Shown here piece after piece: positions 24,808 through 34,065 of a DNA stretch of 49,918 bases (positions within the stretch are counted from its first letter, which is position 1; each line of letters starts with the position of its first letter). The notes below the pieces were generated by a model. The model saw only the letters and a list, made by a program, of their open reading frames with translations. It did no database searches and was not told the origin of the DNA. This DNA comes from Bacillota bacterium (lineage in GTDB: Bacteria; Bacillota; Clostridia; Clostridiales; Clostridiaceae): positions 1 through 49,918 of the forward strand of contig JAEXLD010000132.1 in NCBI GenBank assembly GCA_023445445.1, read 5' to 3'. Made by a program: the position numbers and the translations under genes.

Positions 24808-26050
24808 AAGTAAATATTCTAACCTTTTTAATTCTATTCTTATCAATATCTTCTACTATAAATTTAATATTGTTAATCTTAACTTCTTCATGGGGTTCTG
24901 GGAATCTTCCTAATTCTCCAATAACTAAGCCTCCTACAGAATCAAATTCTTCCGATTCCATAGTAACTCCTATTAAGTCTCCAATATAATCTAATCTAGC
25001 ACTACCATCAACTATATATTCATCTTCCTTAACAACTATTATATTACTATCTCTTTCATCATCGTATTCGTCCTCAATTTCTCCCACTACTTCTTCGATT
25101 AAGTCCTCAATAGTAACTATACCCACATTACCACCGTATTCATCTAATACTACTGCAATATGATTTCTTGTTTTCTTCATTTCTTTAAATAATTCAGTTA
25201 TTTTCTTAAATTCAAAAGTATAATAAGGCTCTCTCATATAATCTGACACTTTAAAATTTTCTTCACATCCTGATGCCATTATTAAATCTTTAACATTAAG
25301 TATACCTATAACATCATCTATATTTTCATTATAAACTGGCAGTCTTGAAAATTGCTCAGTTTTAATTATATTTATAACTTCTTCATAAGTAGCGTTAACA
25401 TCTACAGCTACTATATCAACCCTTTGAACCATTACATCCTTTACTTGAGAATCAGCAAACTCAAAAACATTAAATATCATTTCCTTTTCAACGCCTTCAA
25501 GTACACCCTCTTCTTCACTAACTCCAACCATAGTTCTTAATTCTTCTTCAGTAATAAAGGGTTCTGTAGCTTTAGGATCCCCACCTAAAAGTTTTATAAA
25601 AACGCTAGATATAGCAGTAAATATTAATACTAATGGATTAAACACCTTAACTATTACGTTTACTGGCTTACTAACCATTAATGATACCTTTTCAGAATTT
25701 TGCTTAGCTATGGATTTAGGTGTTATTTCCCCAAATATAAGGACTAAAATAGTCATTATTACAGTAACCACCCCTACGCCACTTGGTCCAATAACCTTAA
25801 CAGCAACTGATGTAGCAAGTGCTGATGCTCCAATATTTACTATATTATTTCCAATTAATATTGCTCCTAATAATTTGCTTGGGTCCTGAGATAATTTTTC
25901 AACTAATTTTGCTCCCCTAACTCCCTCATCCACCATATGTCTTATTCTAATTTTACTTAGTGCCATTAAGGCTGTTTCTGACATAGAGAAGAATCCTGAC
26001 ATTATTAATAATATTATTAATAATATTATCTGCCACGTGTAACTCTCCAA
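24806..26050 (-). CDS. Hemolysin/CorC-type (CNNM, CBS) membrane protein
   Basis: 414 residues. N-terminal DUF21/CNNM transmembrane domain (about 1-180, FSMSETALMALSKIRIRHM), a CBS pair (about 205-320, VMVQRVDIVAVDV and LDEYGGNVGIVTIEDLIEE) and a C-terminal CorC_HlyC domain (about 335-414, SEEFDSVGGLVIGELGRFPE). Relatives are linked to magnesium or divalent-cation efflux; the name hemolysin is historical. The stop codon lies in the edge of repeat D, so the last residues may have been set by that element. Confidence 0.88.
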   Translation of the reverse strand: MESYTWQIILLIILLIMSGFFSMSETALMALSKIRIRHMVDEGVRGAKLVEKLSQDPSKLLGAILIGNNIVNIGASALATSVAVKVIGPSGVGVVTVIMTILVLIFGEITPKSIAKQNSEKVSLMVSKPVNVIVKVFNPLVLIFTAISSVFIKLLGGDPKATEPFITEEELRTMVGVSEEEGVLEGVEKEMIFNVFEFADSQVKDVMVQRVDIVAVDVNATYEEVINIIKTEQFSRLPVYNENIDDVIGILNVKDLIMASGCEENFKVSDYMREPYYTFEFKKITELFKEMKKTRNHIAVVLDEYGGNVGIVTIEDLIEEVVGEIEDEYDDERDSNIIVVKEDEYIVDGSARLDYIGDLIGVTMESEEFDSVGGLVIGELGRFPEPHEEVKINNIKFIVEDIDKNRIKKVRIFT

Positions 26051-26161
26051 AATAATTCACTCTCCTAATGATATATATATTTTTTTTATTATTTATTATA
26101 TCATATATAAATTTCAAAATATTAGAACTAATAAAAATTGTATCTTTAAATTTAAATTTTT

Positions 26162-27529
26162 CTATGCAACTTCACACTCTTCCACTACATTTCTTATCCA
26201 TTTGCCTGACTTTAATCTACTTCTTTCAAAAATAATTTTAATAAATTCCTCTGTACATATTAGGAAATATACTAACGTTACAGGAAAGCCTAAGAATATT
26301 GCTCCAATAAAAGAAACAGGTACAGCATAGAACCATACAGTTCCTAATTGGACTAGCGTTGAATAAAGAGTATCTCCACCACCTCTAAAAATTCCAACAA
26401 TCATAACAACGTTATAGAATCTTATAGGACATATTAACGCCATAATTCTTAAAACTATAACTGCATCTTTAAAAGTATTTGATTCTACATTAAATGGTTT
26501 AACAATTTGTGGTGCTAAAAGCCATAATACTATTCCTATTATTAATCCTATTATAGGAGAAATTTTACCTATCTTATGTGAATAGTCTACAGCAATCTCT
26601 TCTTCATTAGCACCAATTTTATTACCAACCATTATTGCAGCAGCTGATGCTAATCCTATACATAGAACCATAAACATATTATTTAATGTAGTTGCAATTT
26701 GCATTGTAGCAACAGCACTAGTTCCTATTTGTGCATAGGCTATTGAGTAAGCCGTCATTCCTAAGGACCATAATAATTCATTAGCAATAACAGCAGTAGA
26801 TGTATTGAAATACACCTTTATAAAATTCATATCAAAAGAAAATAGTTCTTTTAAACTTGATGAAACAATATTATTTTTAACATAAATCATGAAAAATATA
26901 TAAGTCATTTCTAAAGTTCTTGCAATAGTTGTTGCTAAAGCTGCCCCAACTACTCCCATTGGTTTTACTCCTAAGTTACCAAATATAAATATCCAGTTTA
27001 AAAAAGCATTACAAATTACACCTATTAGGCTAGCATACATAGGAATCTTAGGCTGTTCGGTGCTTCTTAGTGCAGATGAAAACCCTTGAGTAAAATTTGT
27101 AAATAAAAAGCTAATAGCAATAACTCTTAAATACTGTGATCCAAGTTCAATAACTCTAGGATCTTTTGATAATAGAGACATTATGGAGCCTGATAATATA
27201 AAGGCTGCTCCTCCAAATATTATTGATGCAATTAAACCTATTGATATATCTAATCCAAGGACCTTCTTAATATTTATAACATCTTTCTTTCCCCAGTACT
27301 GTGACATAAACACACTAGCACCTGCATTTATGCCTGAAAGACATAACATAAATATAAAGAAATATTGATTTGCTAGTCCTACTGCTGCAATGGCTTCTTC
27401 TCCTAGTCTTCCAATCATCAAATTATCTACAAGATTTAAAGATGATGTTATAAAACTTTGAAATGTTATTGGTAATGCTAAGGTAAGCATTGTAGTTATA
27501 AAAGTTTTATCCTTTAGTATTTTCCTCAT
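26162..27529 (-). CDS. MATE family efflux transporter
   Basis: 455 residues, about 12 transmembrane segments, of the NorM/DinF-type multidrug and toxin extrusion family. The N-terminal ALPITFQSFITSSLNLVDNLMIGRLGEEAIAA is shortened here to its key parts ALPITFQSF and LVDNLMIGRLG; NAGASVFMSQYWGKKD follows near 75. Cation-coupled export of organic cations is the family role; the substrate is unknown. AGGAGG lies before the ATG. A terminator 30 bases upstream (27557-27599) suggests attenuation or read-through control. Confidence 0.92.
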   Translation of the reverse strand: MRKILKDKTFITTMLTLALPITFQSFITSSLNLVDNLMIGRLGEEAIAAVGLANQYFFIFMLCLSGINAGASVFMSQYWGKKDVINIKKVLGLDISIGLIASIIFGGAAFILSGSIMSLLSKDPRVIELGSQYLRVIAISFLFTNFTQGFSSALRSTEQPKIPMYASLIGVICNAFLNWIFIFGNLGVKPMGVVGAALATTIARTLEMTYIFFMIYVKNNIVSSSLKELFSFDMNFIKVYFNTSTAVIANELLWSLGMTAYSIAYAQIGTSAVATMQIATTLNNMFMVLCIGLASAAAIMVGNKIGANEEEIAVDYSHKIGKISPIIGLIIGIVLWLLAPQIVKPFNVESNTFKDAVIVLRIMALICPIRFYNVVMIVGIFRGGGDTLYSTLVQLGTVWFYAVPVSFIGAIFLGFPVTLVYFLICTEEFIKIIFERSRLKSGKWIRNVVEECEVA

Positions 27530-27556
27530 TATTTCCTCCTAATTATATTTATTTAC

Positions 27557-27599
27557 ATAAAAAAAAGAGCAATGGGTAATTAGCTGCCCATCTGCTCTT
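27557..27599 (-). terminator. Terminator hairpin in the MATE leader
   Basis: AAGAGCA.ATGGG / CCCAT.TGCTCTT stem (12 bp, one bulge) followed by eight U on the minus strand, ending about 30 bases before the MATE start. The tRNA-Arg upstream has its own terminator, so this one is in the MATE leader. Confidence 0.7.
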
Positions 27600-27684
27600 A
27601 AATCATAAAATATTTTCTAATATTTAAATTAATTTGTCAATAATATTAAAATACTAAATTAAAGTTACAATATTAAATTAAATA

Positions 27685-27728
27685 AAAAAACTCGTAAACC
27701 TTGAATCATCTTGGTTTGCGAGTTTTTT
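27685..27728 (-). terminator. Terminator of tRNA-Arg
   Basis: AAAAAACTCG.AAACC / GGTTT.CGAGTTTTTT stem with a 12-base loop, directly after the tRNA. Confidence 0.85.
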
Positions 27729-27730
27729 AT

Positions 27731-27805
27731 TGGTATCCCCAACAGGGATCGAACCTGTATCTGTCCCTTAGGAGGGGACTGTTCTATCCATTGAACTATG
27801 GAGAC
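27731..27805 (-). tRNA. tRNA-Arg(CCT)
   Basis: 75 bases including an encoded CCA. It begins GTCTCCATAGTTCAATGG; the anticodon loop is CTCCTAA (anticodon CCT, reads AGG) and the T-loop is GGTTCGATCC. The first acceptor pair is a G-U. Confidence 0.95.
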
Positions 27806-27883
27806 TTAAGTACAAAATAAATTGTATAATAACATTTTCTTTATGTCAATATACATAAGTCTTGCTACCTATAAATATACAGT

Positions 27884-28041
27884 AAGGAGCTGTGGCAGCA
27901 GCTCCTAAATTAAAAATGTAGAATTATTGATGTAATTCCAAAGGAATTACTAAAAAGATATATATTTTAGAAACTCTTAAGGGAGTTTCTTCTTTAATTT
28001 TACATTTTTCATTATTCATTTTACATTGTCCGACAGCCCCT
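27884..28041. repeat. Nested-hairpin repeat, copy B (complete, inverse of A)
   Basis: Reads as the reverse complement of copy A with few differences across about 150 bases, including both inner hairpins and the GAGCTG...CAGCTC end. It lies between tRNA-Arg and the 3' end of rbsB, 16 bases from its stop. Confidence 0.87.
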
Positions 28042-28056
28042 ATTTTATTATGTAGA

Positions 28057-28983
28057 TTATTCTTTTACTAAAGTTACTTCTACAGGAATTGATTTTTCTA
28101 CTGTTTCACCAGCAATTAATTTTACTGCTGTTTCTACAGCTGTTGATCCCATTAAATCTGGTTGTTGAGCTACTGTTGCAGCCATTTTACCTGCTTTAAC
28201 TGCTGCTAAAGCATCATCAGTTGCATCGAAGCCTACAACTACTATATTTTTTCCACCAATTGCTTCTACAGCTCCTAAAGCCATTTCATCATTATGAGCA
28301 AATACACCTACTATATCAGGATTAGCTTGTAGCATATTTTCCATAACTGTCATACCTTCTGAACGATTAAAGTTGGCAGTTTGTTTTGAAACAACATTAA
28401 GTTTTGTATCAGCTACTTCATGGAATCCCTTACCACGATCTATTGTTGCACTAGCTCCAGGTACTCCTTCTAGTTCTGCAACTTTAGCATTGTCACCTAC
28501 TAAGCTTAAAAGATATTCTGCTGCTAATTTTGCACCAGCTACGTTATCAGAAGCTATTGCACAGTCAACATCTACGCCATTTACAATACGGTCAACAGAA
28601 ACTACTTTGATACCTTTTTCAATTGCATCTTTTACTGCAGGTGCTACTGCATCAGAATCTACAGGGTTAACAATTAATACGCTAATATTTTTTGAAATAA
28701 GGTCTTCTATATCGCTTGTTTGTTTTGCAGCATCATCACCTGCATCTACAACAATTAAATCTACATTTTTTTCTTTTGCTTTTTCTTTTGCACCATCACT
28801 TAATGTTACAAAGAATGGATTGTTTAATGTGGATACTGAAAGGCCAATACTTCCACTACCTTCTTTTGTTCCCGTATCAGTACTACCTTCACCATCAACC
28901 TTAGCTGAATTACACGCAGTTAAAGACACTACCATGGCTGATGCTAATGCGATACCAAGTAATTTTTTAATTTTTAGTTTCAT
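28057..28983 (-). CDS. rbsB: Ribose ABC transporter substrate-binding lipoprotein
   Basis: 308 residues. Signal peptide with lipobox VSLTACNSAK (Cys near 24), then a periplasmic-binding-protein type I domain: GLSVSTLNNPFFVTLSDGAK, IVNPVDSDAVAPAV, DDEMALGA-like HNDEMALGAVEAI. It captures ribose outside the cell for RbsAC. The start is the ATG at 28983, with GGAGGGG upstream. Last gene of the operon, with a 171-base gap after rbsC. Confidence 0.93.
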   Translation of the reverse strand: MKLKIKKLLGIALASAMVVSLTACNSAKVDGEGSTDTGTKEGSGSIGLSVSTLNNPFFVTLSDGAKEKAKEKNVDLIVVDAGDDAAKQTSDIEDLISKNISVLIVNPVDSDAVAPAVKDAIEKGIKVVSVDRIVNGVDVDCAIASDNVAGAKLAAEYLLSLVGDNAKVAELEGVPGASATIDRGKGFHEVADTKLNVVSKQTANFNRSEGMTVMENMLQANPDIVGVFAHNDEMALGAVEAIGGKNIVVVGFDATDDALAAVKAGKMAATVAQQPDLMGSTAVETAVKLIAGETVEKSIPVEVTLVKE

Positions 28984-29154
28984 ATTTTCCCCTCCATTTT
29001 GCAACTCTATCCAATTTTGTTTCTAATAATAGAAATACTGGCGAGTTGATTTTTATTTTTTTATTTATGTTATATTTTTTATAACCAATCTAATATTTAT
29101 AAATGTTAAAGTTAATACTTATAAAAACTATCTTAAATATAGAAATATATTATT

Positions 29155-30090
29155 TTAACGCTTACGATCTGATAATACAGCAATTAAAATTACTACTCCT
29201 TTTACTACATCTTGATAATATGAAGATACACCAAGTATATTTAATCCATTATTCAATACAGCAATAATAAGAACTCCTACAAAGGTGCCCCAGATACGGC
29301 CACGCCCTCCATTCATACTTGTTCCACCTAATGCTACTGCTGCGATTGCATCTAGTTCATAACCTGACCCTAAAGTAGGTTGTGCTGAGCCTAAACGAGA
29401 TAGCAATATTAATCCTGCTAAAGCTGCCATACAACCAGAAATTGCATATGCTGCTAATTTTGTTTTATCAATATTTACTCCAGACAATTTAGCTGATTTC
29501 CAGTTACTACCTGTAGCATAAATACGTCGTCCAAATACTGTTTTTTCTAGTATAAATACAAATAGTATAAAAATAGCAATAAATAGTATTACAGGAACAG
29601 GTATCTCAAATATACTTCCCTTTCCAATAAATTTTAGTAAAAAACTATCTCCTAAATTAGAAATAGGTTTACCATCCATAAAAATCATTGTAGCTCCACG
29701 AAATACTGTCATAGTAATTAAAGTTGCAATAAATGGTTGTAAACGTCCTTTTGTTATTAAAACACCACTTATTAAACCAAAGCCTGTACCAATTATTAAT
29801 GCAAGAAGTATTGCTAACCCTACAGGCATTCCATTTGCAATAAATTTTGCACATAATGCTGTAGATAGAGCTAAAACAGAACCTACTGATAAGTCAATTC
29901 CGCCAGTTAATATAACAAAAGTCATCCCAAATGCAATAAGTCCATTTATTGAAGATTGTCTTAGTAATGATAAGAAGTTTCCTACAGTTCTAAATTCGGG
30001 ACTTATAATGCTAATAACTACTACTAATAAAATTAATGCAATTAAAGCCCCTAAATCTTGTACATAATTAATTAGTTTCTTATTATTCAT
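29155..30090 (-). CDS. rbsC: Ribose ABC transporter permease
   Basis: 311-residue integral membrane protein, eight to ten hydrophobic helices, BPD_transp_2 family. It includes GGIDLSVGSVLALS (about 62-75) and the EAA-like region AVALGGTSMNGGRGRIWGT (about 247-265). Its start overlaps the rbsA stop by eight bases, so the two are coupled and probably made in fixed ratio. Confidence 0.94.
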   Translation of the reverse strand: MNNKKLINYVQDLGALIALILLVVVISIISPEFRTVGNFLSLLRQSSINGLIAFGMTFVILTGGIDLSVGSVLALSTALCAKFIANGMPVGLAILLALIIGTGFGLISGVLITKGRLQPFIATLITMTVFRGATMIFMDGKPISNLGDSFLLKFIGKGSIFEIPVPVILFIAIFILFVFILEKTVFGRRIYATGSNWKSAKLSGVNIDKTKLAAYAISGCMAALAGLILLSRLGSAQPTLGSGYELDAIAAVALGGTSMNGGRGRIWGTFVGVLIIAVLNNGLNILGVSSYYQDVVKGVVILIAVLSDRKR

Positions 30091-31573
30091 TTAGTTTTCC
30101 TCCTGTGGCTAAAGTCATAATATTTTCTTGATTAGATTTTTCTTTTGGTAAAATTCCAGTTATTTTACCTTCTCTTACAACCATTATACGATCAGACATC
30201 CCCAATACTTCAGGGAGTTCAGAAGACACCATTATAATTGCAACTCCAGTTGCTGCTAATTTATTGATAATGTTATAAATATCTTTCTTCGCACCAATAT
30301 CTACTCCCCTAGTAGGTTCATCTAAAATAAGAACCTTAGGGTCTGTATCAATCCATTTAGCAAATACTACTTTTTGTTGATTACCACCACTTAACTTATT
30401 ACACTCATGTGATGGACCAAAGCATTTAATATGTAATTCTTCTATAGCTTCTTTAACTAAATCATTTTCTGTTTTCCTCATAAGAACACCTTTTTTAGAT
30501 ATTCTTCCTAAGTTTGCTATAGAAATATTTTTCATAATGCTATCTTCAAGCATTAATCCTTCTGATTTTCTATCTTCAGTAATAAATCCAATTCCATTTT
30601 TCATTGCATCACCAGGATTCTTATTTACTATTTCCATTCCATCAATAAAAACTTTTCCTGTTACGTTAGGCATATCTCCAAAGATAGCCTTCATAATTTC
30701 AGTTCTACCAGCCCCCATTAAACCTGATACCCCAAGGACTTCACCTGCACGAACTTGAAATGATATATTATTAAATACTCCAGGACAATTAAAATCCTTT
30801 ACTTCAAATACTACAGTTCCTATTTCTGCATTTCTTTCTGGATAACGTTCACCAATTTCACGTCCTATCATCATTTTTACCAAATCATTCATATCTGTAT
30901 CAGTAATTTTCTTTGTTGCAATATATTCACCATCTCTAAGAACTGTAATACGATCACATAACTCAAATATCTCTTCCATACGATGTGAAATATAAATAAT
31001 AGAAACACCCTTTTCTCTTAAGTTCCTAATAATCTGAAATAGTACTTTTGTTTCACTTTCTGTTAAAGCTGCTGTAGGTTCATCCATTATAATAACTTTT
31101 GCATCTATCATTAATGCTTTTGCTATTTCAATCATCTGTTGTTGACCAACTGACAGCCTATCCATTCTAGTACTAGGATTAATATTAACACCAAGTCTAT
31201 CTAATACTTTCTTTGCTGCATCACGCATAGATTTTTTATCACAAACTCCAAACTTATTTGTTATTTCCTTTCCCATAAACATATTTTCTTCTACAGTTAA
31301 ATCAAACAATACATTTAATTCCTGATGAATAAATACAATGCCAGCCTTTTCTGCTTCCTTGGGGTTTTTGTAACATACTTCATTCCCATCTACAATAACA
31401 GTACCTTCATCTCTTGTATAAACACCTGTAAGAATCTTCATAAGAGTTGATTTACCAGCGCCATTTTCACCTACTAAAGCATGAACTTCTCCATTATCCA
31501 ATAAAAAACCAGCATTTTTTAGAACCTTATTACCACCAAAAGCCTTGTTAATTCCACGCATTTCAATCTGCAT
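30083..31573 (-). CDS. rbsA: Ribose ABC transporter ATP-binding protein
   Basis: 496 residues, two fused ABC domains. The first has Walker A GENGAGKSTLM, signature LSVGQQQMIEIAKAL and Walker B VIIMDEPTAAL. The second has the usual degenerate P-loop GLMGAGRTEIMKA, signature LSGGNQQKVVFAKW and LILDEPTRGVDIG. It powers ribose import with RbsC. AGGGGAAATT lies before the ATG. Confidence 0.95.
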   Translation of the reverse strand: MQIEMRGINKAFGGNKVLKNAGFLLDNGEVHALVGENGAGKSTLMKILTGVYTRDEGTVIVDGNEVCYKNPKEAEKAGIVFIHQELNVLFDLTVEENMFMGKEITNKFGVCDKKSMRDAAKKVLDRLGVNINPSTRMDRLSVGQQQMIEIAKALMIDAKVIIMDEPTAALTESETKVLFQIIRNLREKGVSIIYISHRMEEIFELCDRITVLRDGEYIATKKITDTDMNDLVKMMIGREIGERYPERNAEIGTVVFEVKDFNCPGVFNNISFQVRAGEVLGVSGLMGAGRTEIMKAIFGDMPNVTGKVFIDGMEIVNKNPGDAMKNGIGFITEDRKSEGLMLEDSIMKNISIANLGRISKKGVLMRKTENDLVKEAIEELHIKCFGPSHECNKLSGGNQQKVVFAKWIDTDPKVLILDEPTRGVDIGAKKDIYNIINKLAATGVAIIMVSSELPEVLGMSDRIMVVREGKITGILPKEKSNQENIMTLATGGKLNE

Positions 31574-31589
31574 AATTTCCCCTCCTTAC

Positions 31590-31997
31590 TTAGAAGATAC
31601 AACCAGATTGTAAAATGATATTGGCATAAGGAGTTGTTTCTCCTGTACGAATTACCGCCTTGCATCCTTTTGTAAGTATCTTAAGTTCCACATGAGAAAC
31701 ATATTCTATTTCTGGTTTAGTATCTAATTTAGAAAAATAATCTTCTATCTCTGATAATATCTTGGGGTTTCTTATCTTTATTTCTTCTGCTAGAATTATC
31801 CTTTCAATTTTCATGTCATTAGCAACTTCTTTTAATACCTCCATAAAAGATGGCTTGCCTAATTTAAATGCTAAATCTATACGCTCAGTTTCATTTGGAA
31901 TTGGTAACCCACAATCGCCAATACAAATTCTATCAGTATGTCCCATATAAGATAAAACACGAGAAATATCACTATTTATAATTCCATTTACTTTCAT
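31590..31997 (-). CDS. rbsD: D-ribose pyranase
   Basis: 135 residues. Interconverts the pyranose and furanose forms of ribose so that ribokinase can use it. The start MKVNGIINSDISRVLSYMGH and DCGLPIPNETERIDLAFKLG are canonical; YVSHVELK and the C-terminal TTPYANIILQSGC fit. It starts five bases after the rbsRK stop. Confidence 0.94.
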   Translation of the reverse strand: MKVNGIINSDISRVLSYMGHTDRICIGDCGLPIPNETERIDLAFKLGKPSFMEVLKEVANDMKIERIILAEEIKIRNPKILSEIEDYFSKLDTKPEIEYVSHVELKILTKGCKAVIRTGETTPYANIILQSGCIF

Positions 31998-32002
31998 AAA
32001 TA

Positions 32003-33886
32003 TTACCTCCCAAGTTCCTTATTTACCTCTTCTCTTGTAGGCATTCCAGCCTGTGCCCCAAATTTTTCAATAGATAAACTTGCTGCTGTATTTGCAAATA
32101 ATAATGCATTCTTTATATCTACTCCCCTACAAATTTCCACAGAAAAGGCACCATTTAGTGTATCCCCTGCCCCTGTTGTATCTACTATATGTGCAAGTCT
32201 TGGAGGAATTCTAAGAATTTCACCAGACTTTAAAGCAGTAGAAACTCCTCTTGATCCTTGGGTTATAACTAACTTTTCAGGATATTTTTTCAATAATTCT
32301 TCTGTAGTTTGATTATCTCCAAAAATAATAGCTGCTTCGTGTTCATTAGGAGTTATGTATGTTACTTTATCTATAATATCCATAGGTACAGACGCAGCTG
32401 GTGCAGGATTTAAAACTACAGGAATATTTTTTTCTGCACAAAACTCTATAACATAATGAACTGTTTCCAACGGAATTTCATGCTGTAAAACAACCATGTC
32501 ATAGTTTTCTAAAACATCTTTAATACTATCTATATACCTCTTATCAACTTTACCATTTGCTCCTGGAACAACTACTATTGTATTGTCATTTTCGCCAACT
32601 GTAATCATAGCAATTCCTGTAGGAACATTTTCTAGAACTTTAATGTAGTTAGTATTTACTCCTAAGTTCTTTAAATTCTCTATCATTTTTTGCCCATTAC
32701 TATCGCTACCTACGCATCCAAACATAGTAACATCTTCTCCAAGTTTAGCCATAGCAACTGCTTGATTAGCACCTTTTCCACCAGGAATATAACTTAGTGT
32801 GTCCCCTTGAATAGTCTCCCCTCTTGATGGAATTCTTCTTGCTGTAACAGTCATATCCATATTGATACTCCCTACTACTGCAAACTTCATTTTATTTACT
32901 CCTTTCCCTTTTGTAGTTTGACGTTCTATTAATCTAACATCGAAAATATTTTCTTTATCAAATTCTTCCCCTTTAATATTTTTCATAATAATTTGCACAG
33001 CTAATGTACCCATATCCTTTATTGGTTGGCATATAGTTGTAATTTCTGGTGTAAATATTGAACTAAGTTTAATATTGTCGAATCCAATTATTTGAACCAT
33101 ATCAGGTACTCTATATCCTGCTTCCATTAAAACCTTATATGTTGAAATGGCAACCATATCATTACATGCAACAATACCATCTACATATGGATATTTTTCA
33201 ATTAATTCTCTGGCAGCTTTTAGCCCCTCTTCATAATCATATTTGCAGTCAATATATTGTTCTTTTATATTATATTTTCTACAAATATCTCTATATCCCT
33301 TATATCTCTGCTTACCGCTATCATATTCCATTTCATTTCTAATACATACAATATTTTTACAACCGCAATTTAATAAATGCTCAGTAGCAATTTTCCCACC
33401 TTTATAATTATCTGATTGAATATTTGCTATTTCTCCTAATCCTAGCAACTTCCTATCAACCATAACAATAGGGATTTTAAAATTACTAATTACATTATTG
33501 GTAACTAATTCGCTATTTGTCATAATAATAATTCCATCTGCATTTATTTGATTTAGCATTTGAATATTCATCATTTCTTTATCTGTATTATTATTAGAAT
33601 TACATAGTAGAATTTTATATCCATTACAATAAGCCTCTTCTTCAATTGATTTTGCTAATTCACTGAAAAAAGGATTTTCAATATTGGGTATTATAACCCC
33701 TATAATTTTAGATGTTTTCTTTAATAATGCTCTTGCTAACTCATTAGGTTTGAAACCGATTTCTTCTATTGCATCAAGTACTCTTTGCCTTTTTTTCTCA
33801 TCAACATTAGCGGTACCATTCATAACACGAGATACCGTAGATGGAGAAACACCAGCTATTTCAGCTACCTTTTTAATACTTCCCAT
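32003..33886 (-). CDS. rbsRK: Fused ribose operon repressor and ribokinase (RbsR-RbsK)
   Basis: One 627-residue frame (631 if the ATG at 33898 is used). Residues 1 to about 325 are a LacI-type repressor: helix-turn-helix IKKVAEIAGVSPSTVSRVMN, then a sugar-binding domain (GVIIPNIENPFFSEL, IIGFDNIKLSSIFTPEI). From residue 333 it is a complete ribokinase: MKFAVVGSINMDM, GGKGANQAVA, the anion hole and catalytic DTTGAGDTLNGAFS. The linker KGKGVNK is encoded by a perfect ribosome site (AAAGGAG at 32905-32899) eight bases before an in-frame ATG at 32890, so free ribokinase (295 residues) can probably also be made. A +1 frame through the site reads GAG TAA, so one base lost would split the genes. First gene of the operon. 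Confidence 0.88.
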   Translation of the reverse strand: MGSIKKVAEIAGVSPSTVSRVMNGTANVDEKKRQRVLDAIEEIGFKPNELARALLKKTSKIIGVIIPNIENPFFSELAKSIEEEAYCNGYKILLCNSNNNTDKEMMNIQMLNQINADGIIIMTNSELVTNNVISNFKIPIVMVDRKLLGLGEIANIQSDNYKGGKIATEHLLNCGCKNIVCIRNEMEYDSGKQRYKGYRDICRKYNIKEQYIDCKYDYEEGLKAARELIEKYPYVDGIVACNDMVAISTYKVLMEAGYRVPDMVQIIGFDNIKLSSIFTPEITTICQPIKDMGTLAVQIIMKNIKGEEFDKENIFDVRLIERQTTKGKGVNKMKFAVVGSINMDMTVTARRIPSRGETIQGDTLSYIPGGKGANQAVAMAKLGEDVTMFGCVGSDSNGQKMIENLKNLGVNTNYIKVLENVPTGIAMITVGENDNTIVVVPGANGKVDKRYIDSIKDVLENYDMVVLQHEIPLETVHYVIEFCAEKNIPVVLNPAPAASVPMDIIDKVTYITPNEHEAAIIFGDNQTTEELLKKYPEKLVITQGSRGVSTALKSGEILRIPPRLAHIVDTTGAGDTLNGAFSVEICRGVDIKNALLFANTAASLSIEKFGAQAGMPTREEVNKELGR

Positions 33887-33919
33887 GGATACCTCCATTT
33901 CTTCCTCTTCTCACACCAT

Positions 33920-33935
33920 TTGAAAAGCTTTTCAA
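33920..33935. promoter_or_regulatory. Probable RbsR operator
   Basis: A perfect 16-bp palindrome, TTGAAAAGCTTTTCAA, 10 bases downstream of the -10 box of the rbs promoter, the classic place for a LacI-family repressor. Autoregulation by the RbsR part is inferred. Confidence 0.75.
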
Positions 33936-33945
33936 GTATATATTA

Positions 33946-33974
33946 ATTATATCCCTTTTAATTTTTACTGTCAA
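33946..33974 (-). promoter_or_regulatory. Promoter of the rbs operon
   Basis: Minus strand TTGACA (33974-33969), 17-base spacer, TATAAT (33951-33946): full consensus. Start near 33939. Confidence 0.85.
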
Positions 33975-34009
33975 TTTCATTTTCTGAATATTCTGTTAAT
34001 TTTAACGTA

Positions 34010-34047
34010 AAAAAGTATTGAAAATTTGCTTTTCTCAATACTTTTAA
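34010..34047 (-). terminator. Terminator of the 34066 gene
   Basis: AAAAGTATTG..AAAA / TTTT..CAATACTTTT stem, T-rich on the minus strand. Confidence 0.7.
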
Positions 34048-34065
34048 TAATATATATAATTTTTT

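Noticed and set aside
32880..32915. RbsR-RbsK junction considered as two overlapping genes
   Set aside because: The sequence as given has no stop in the repressor frame before the ribokinase ATG; kept as a fusion, with the one-base alternative noted.
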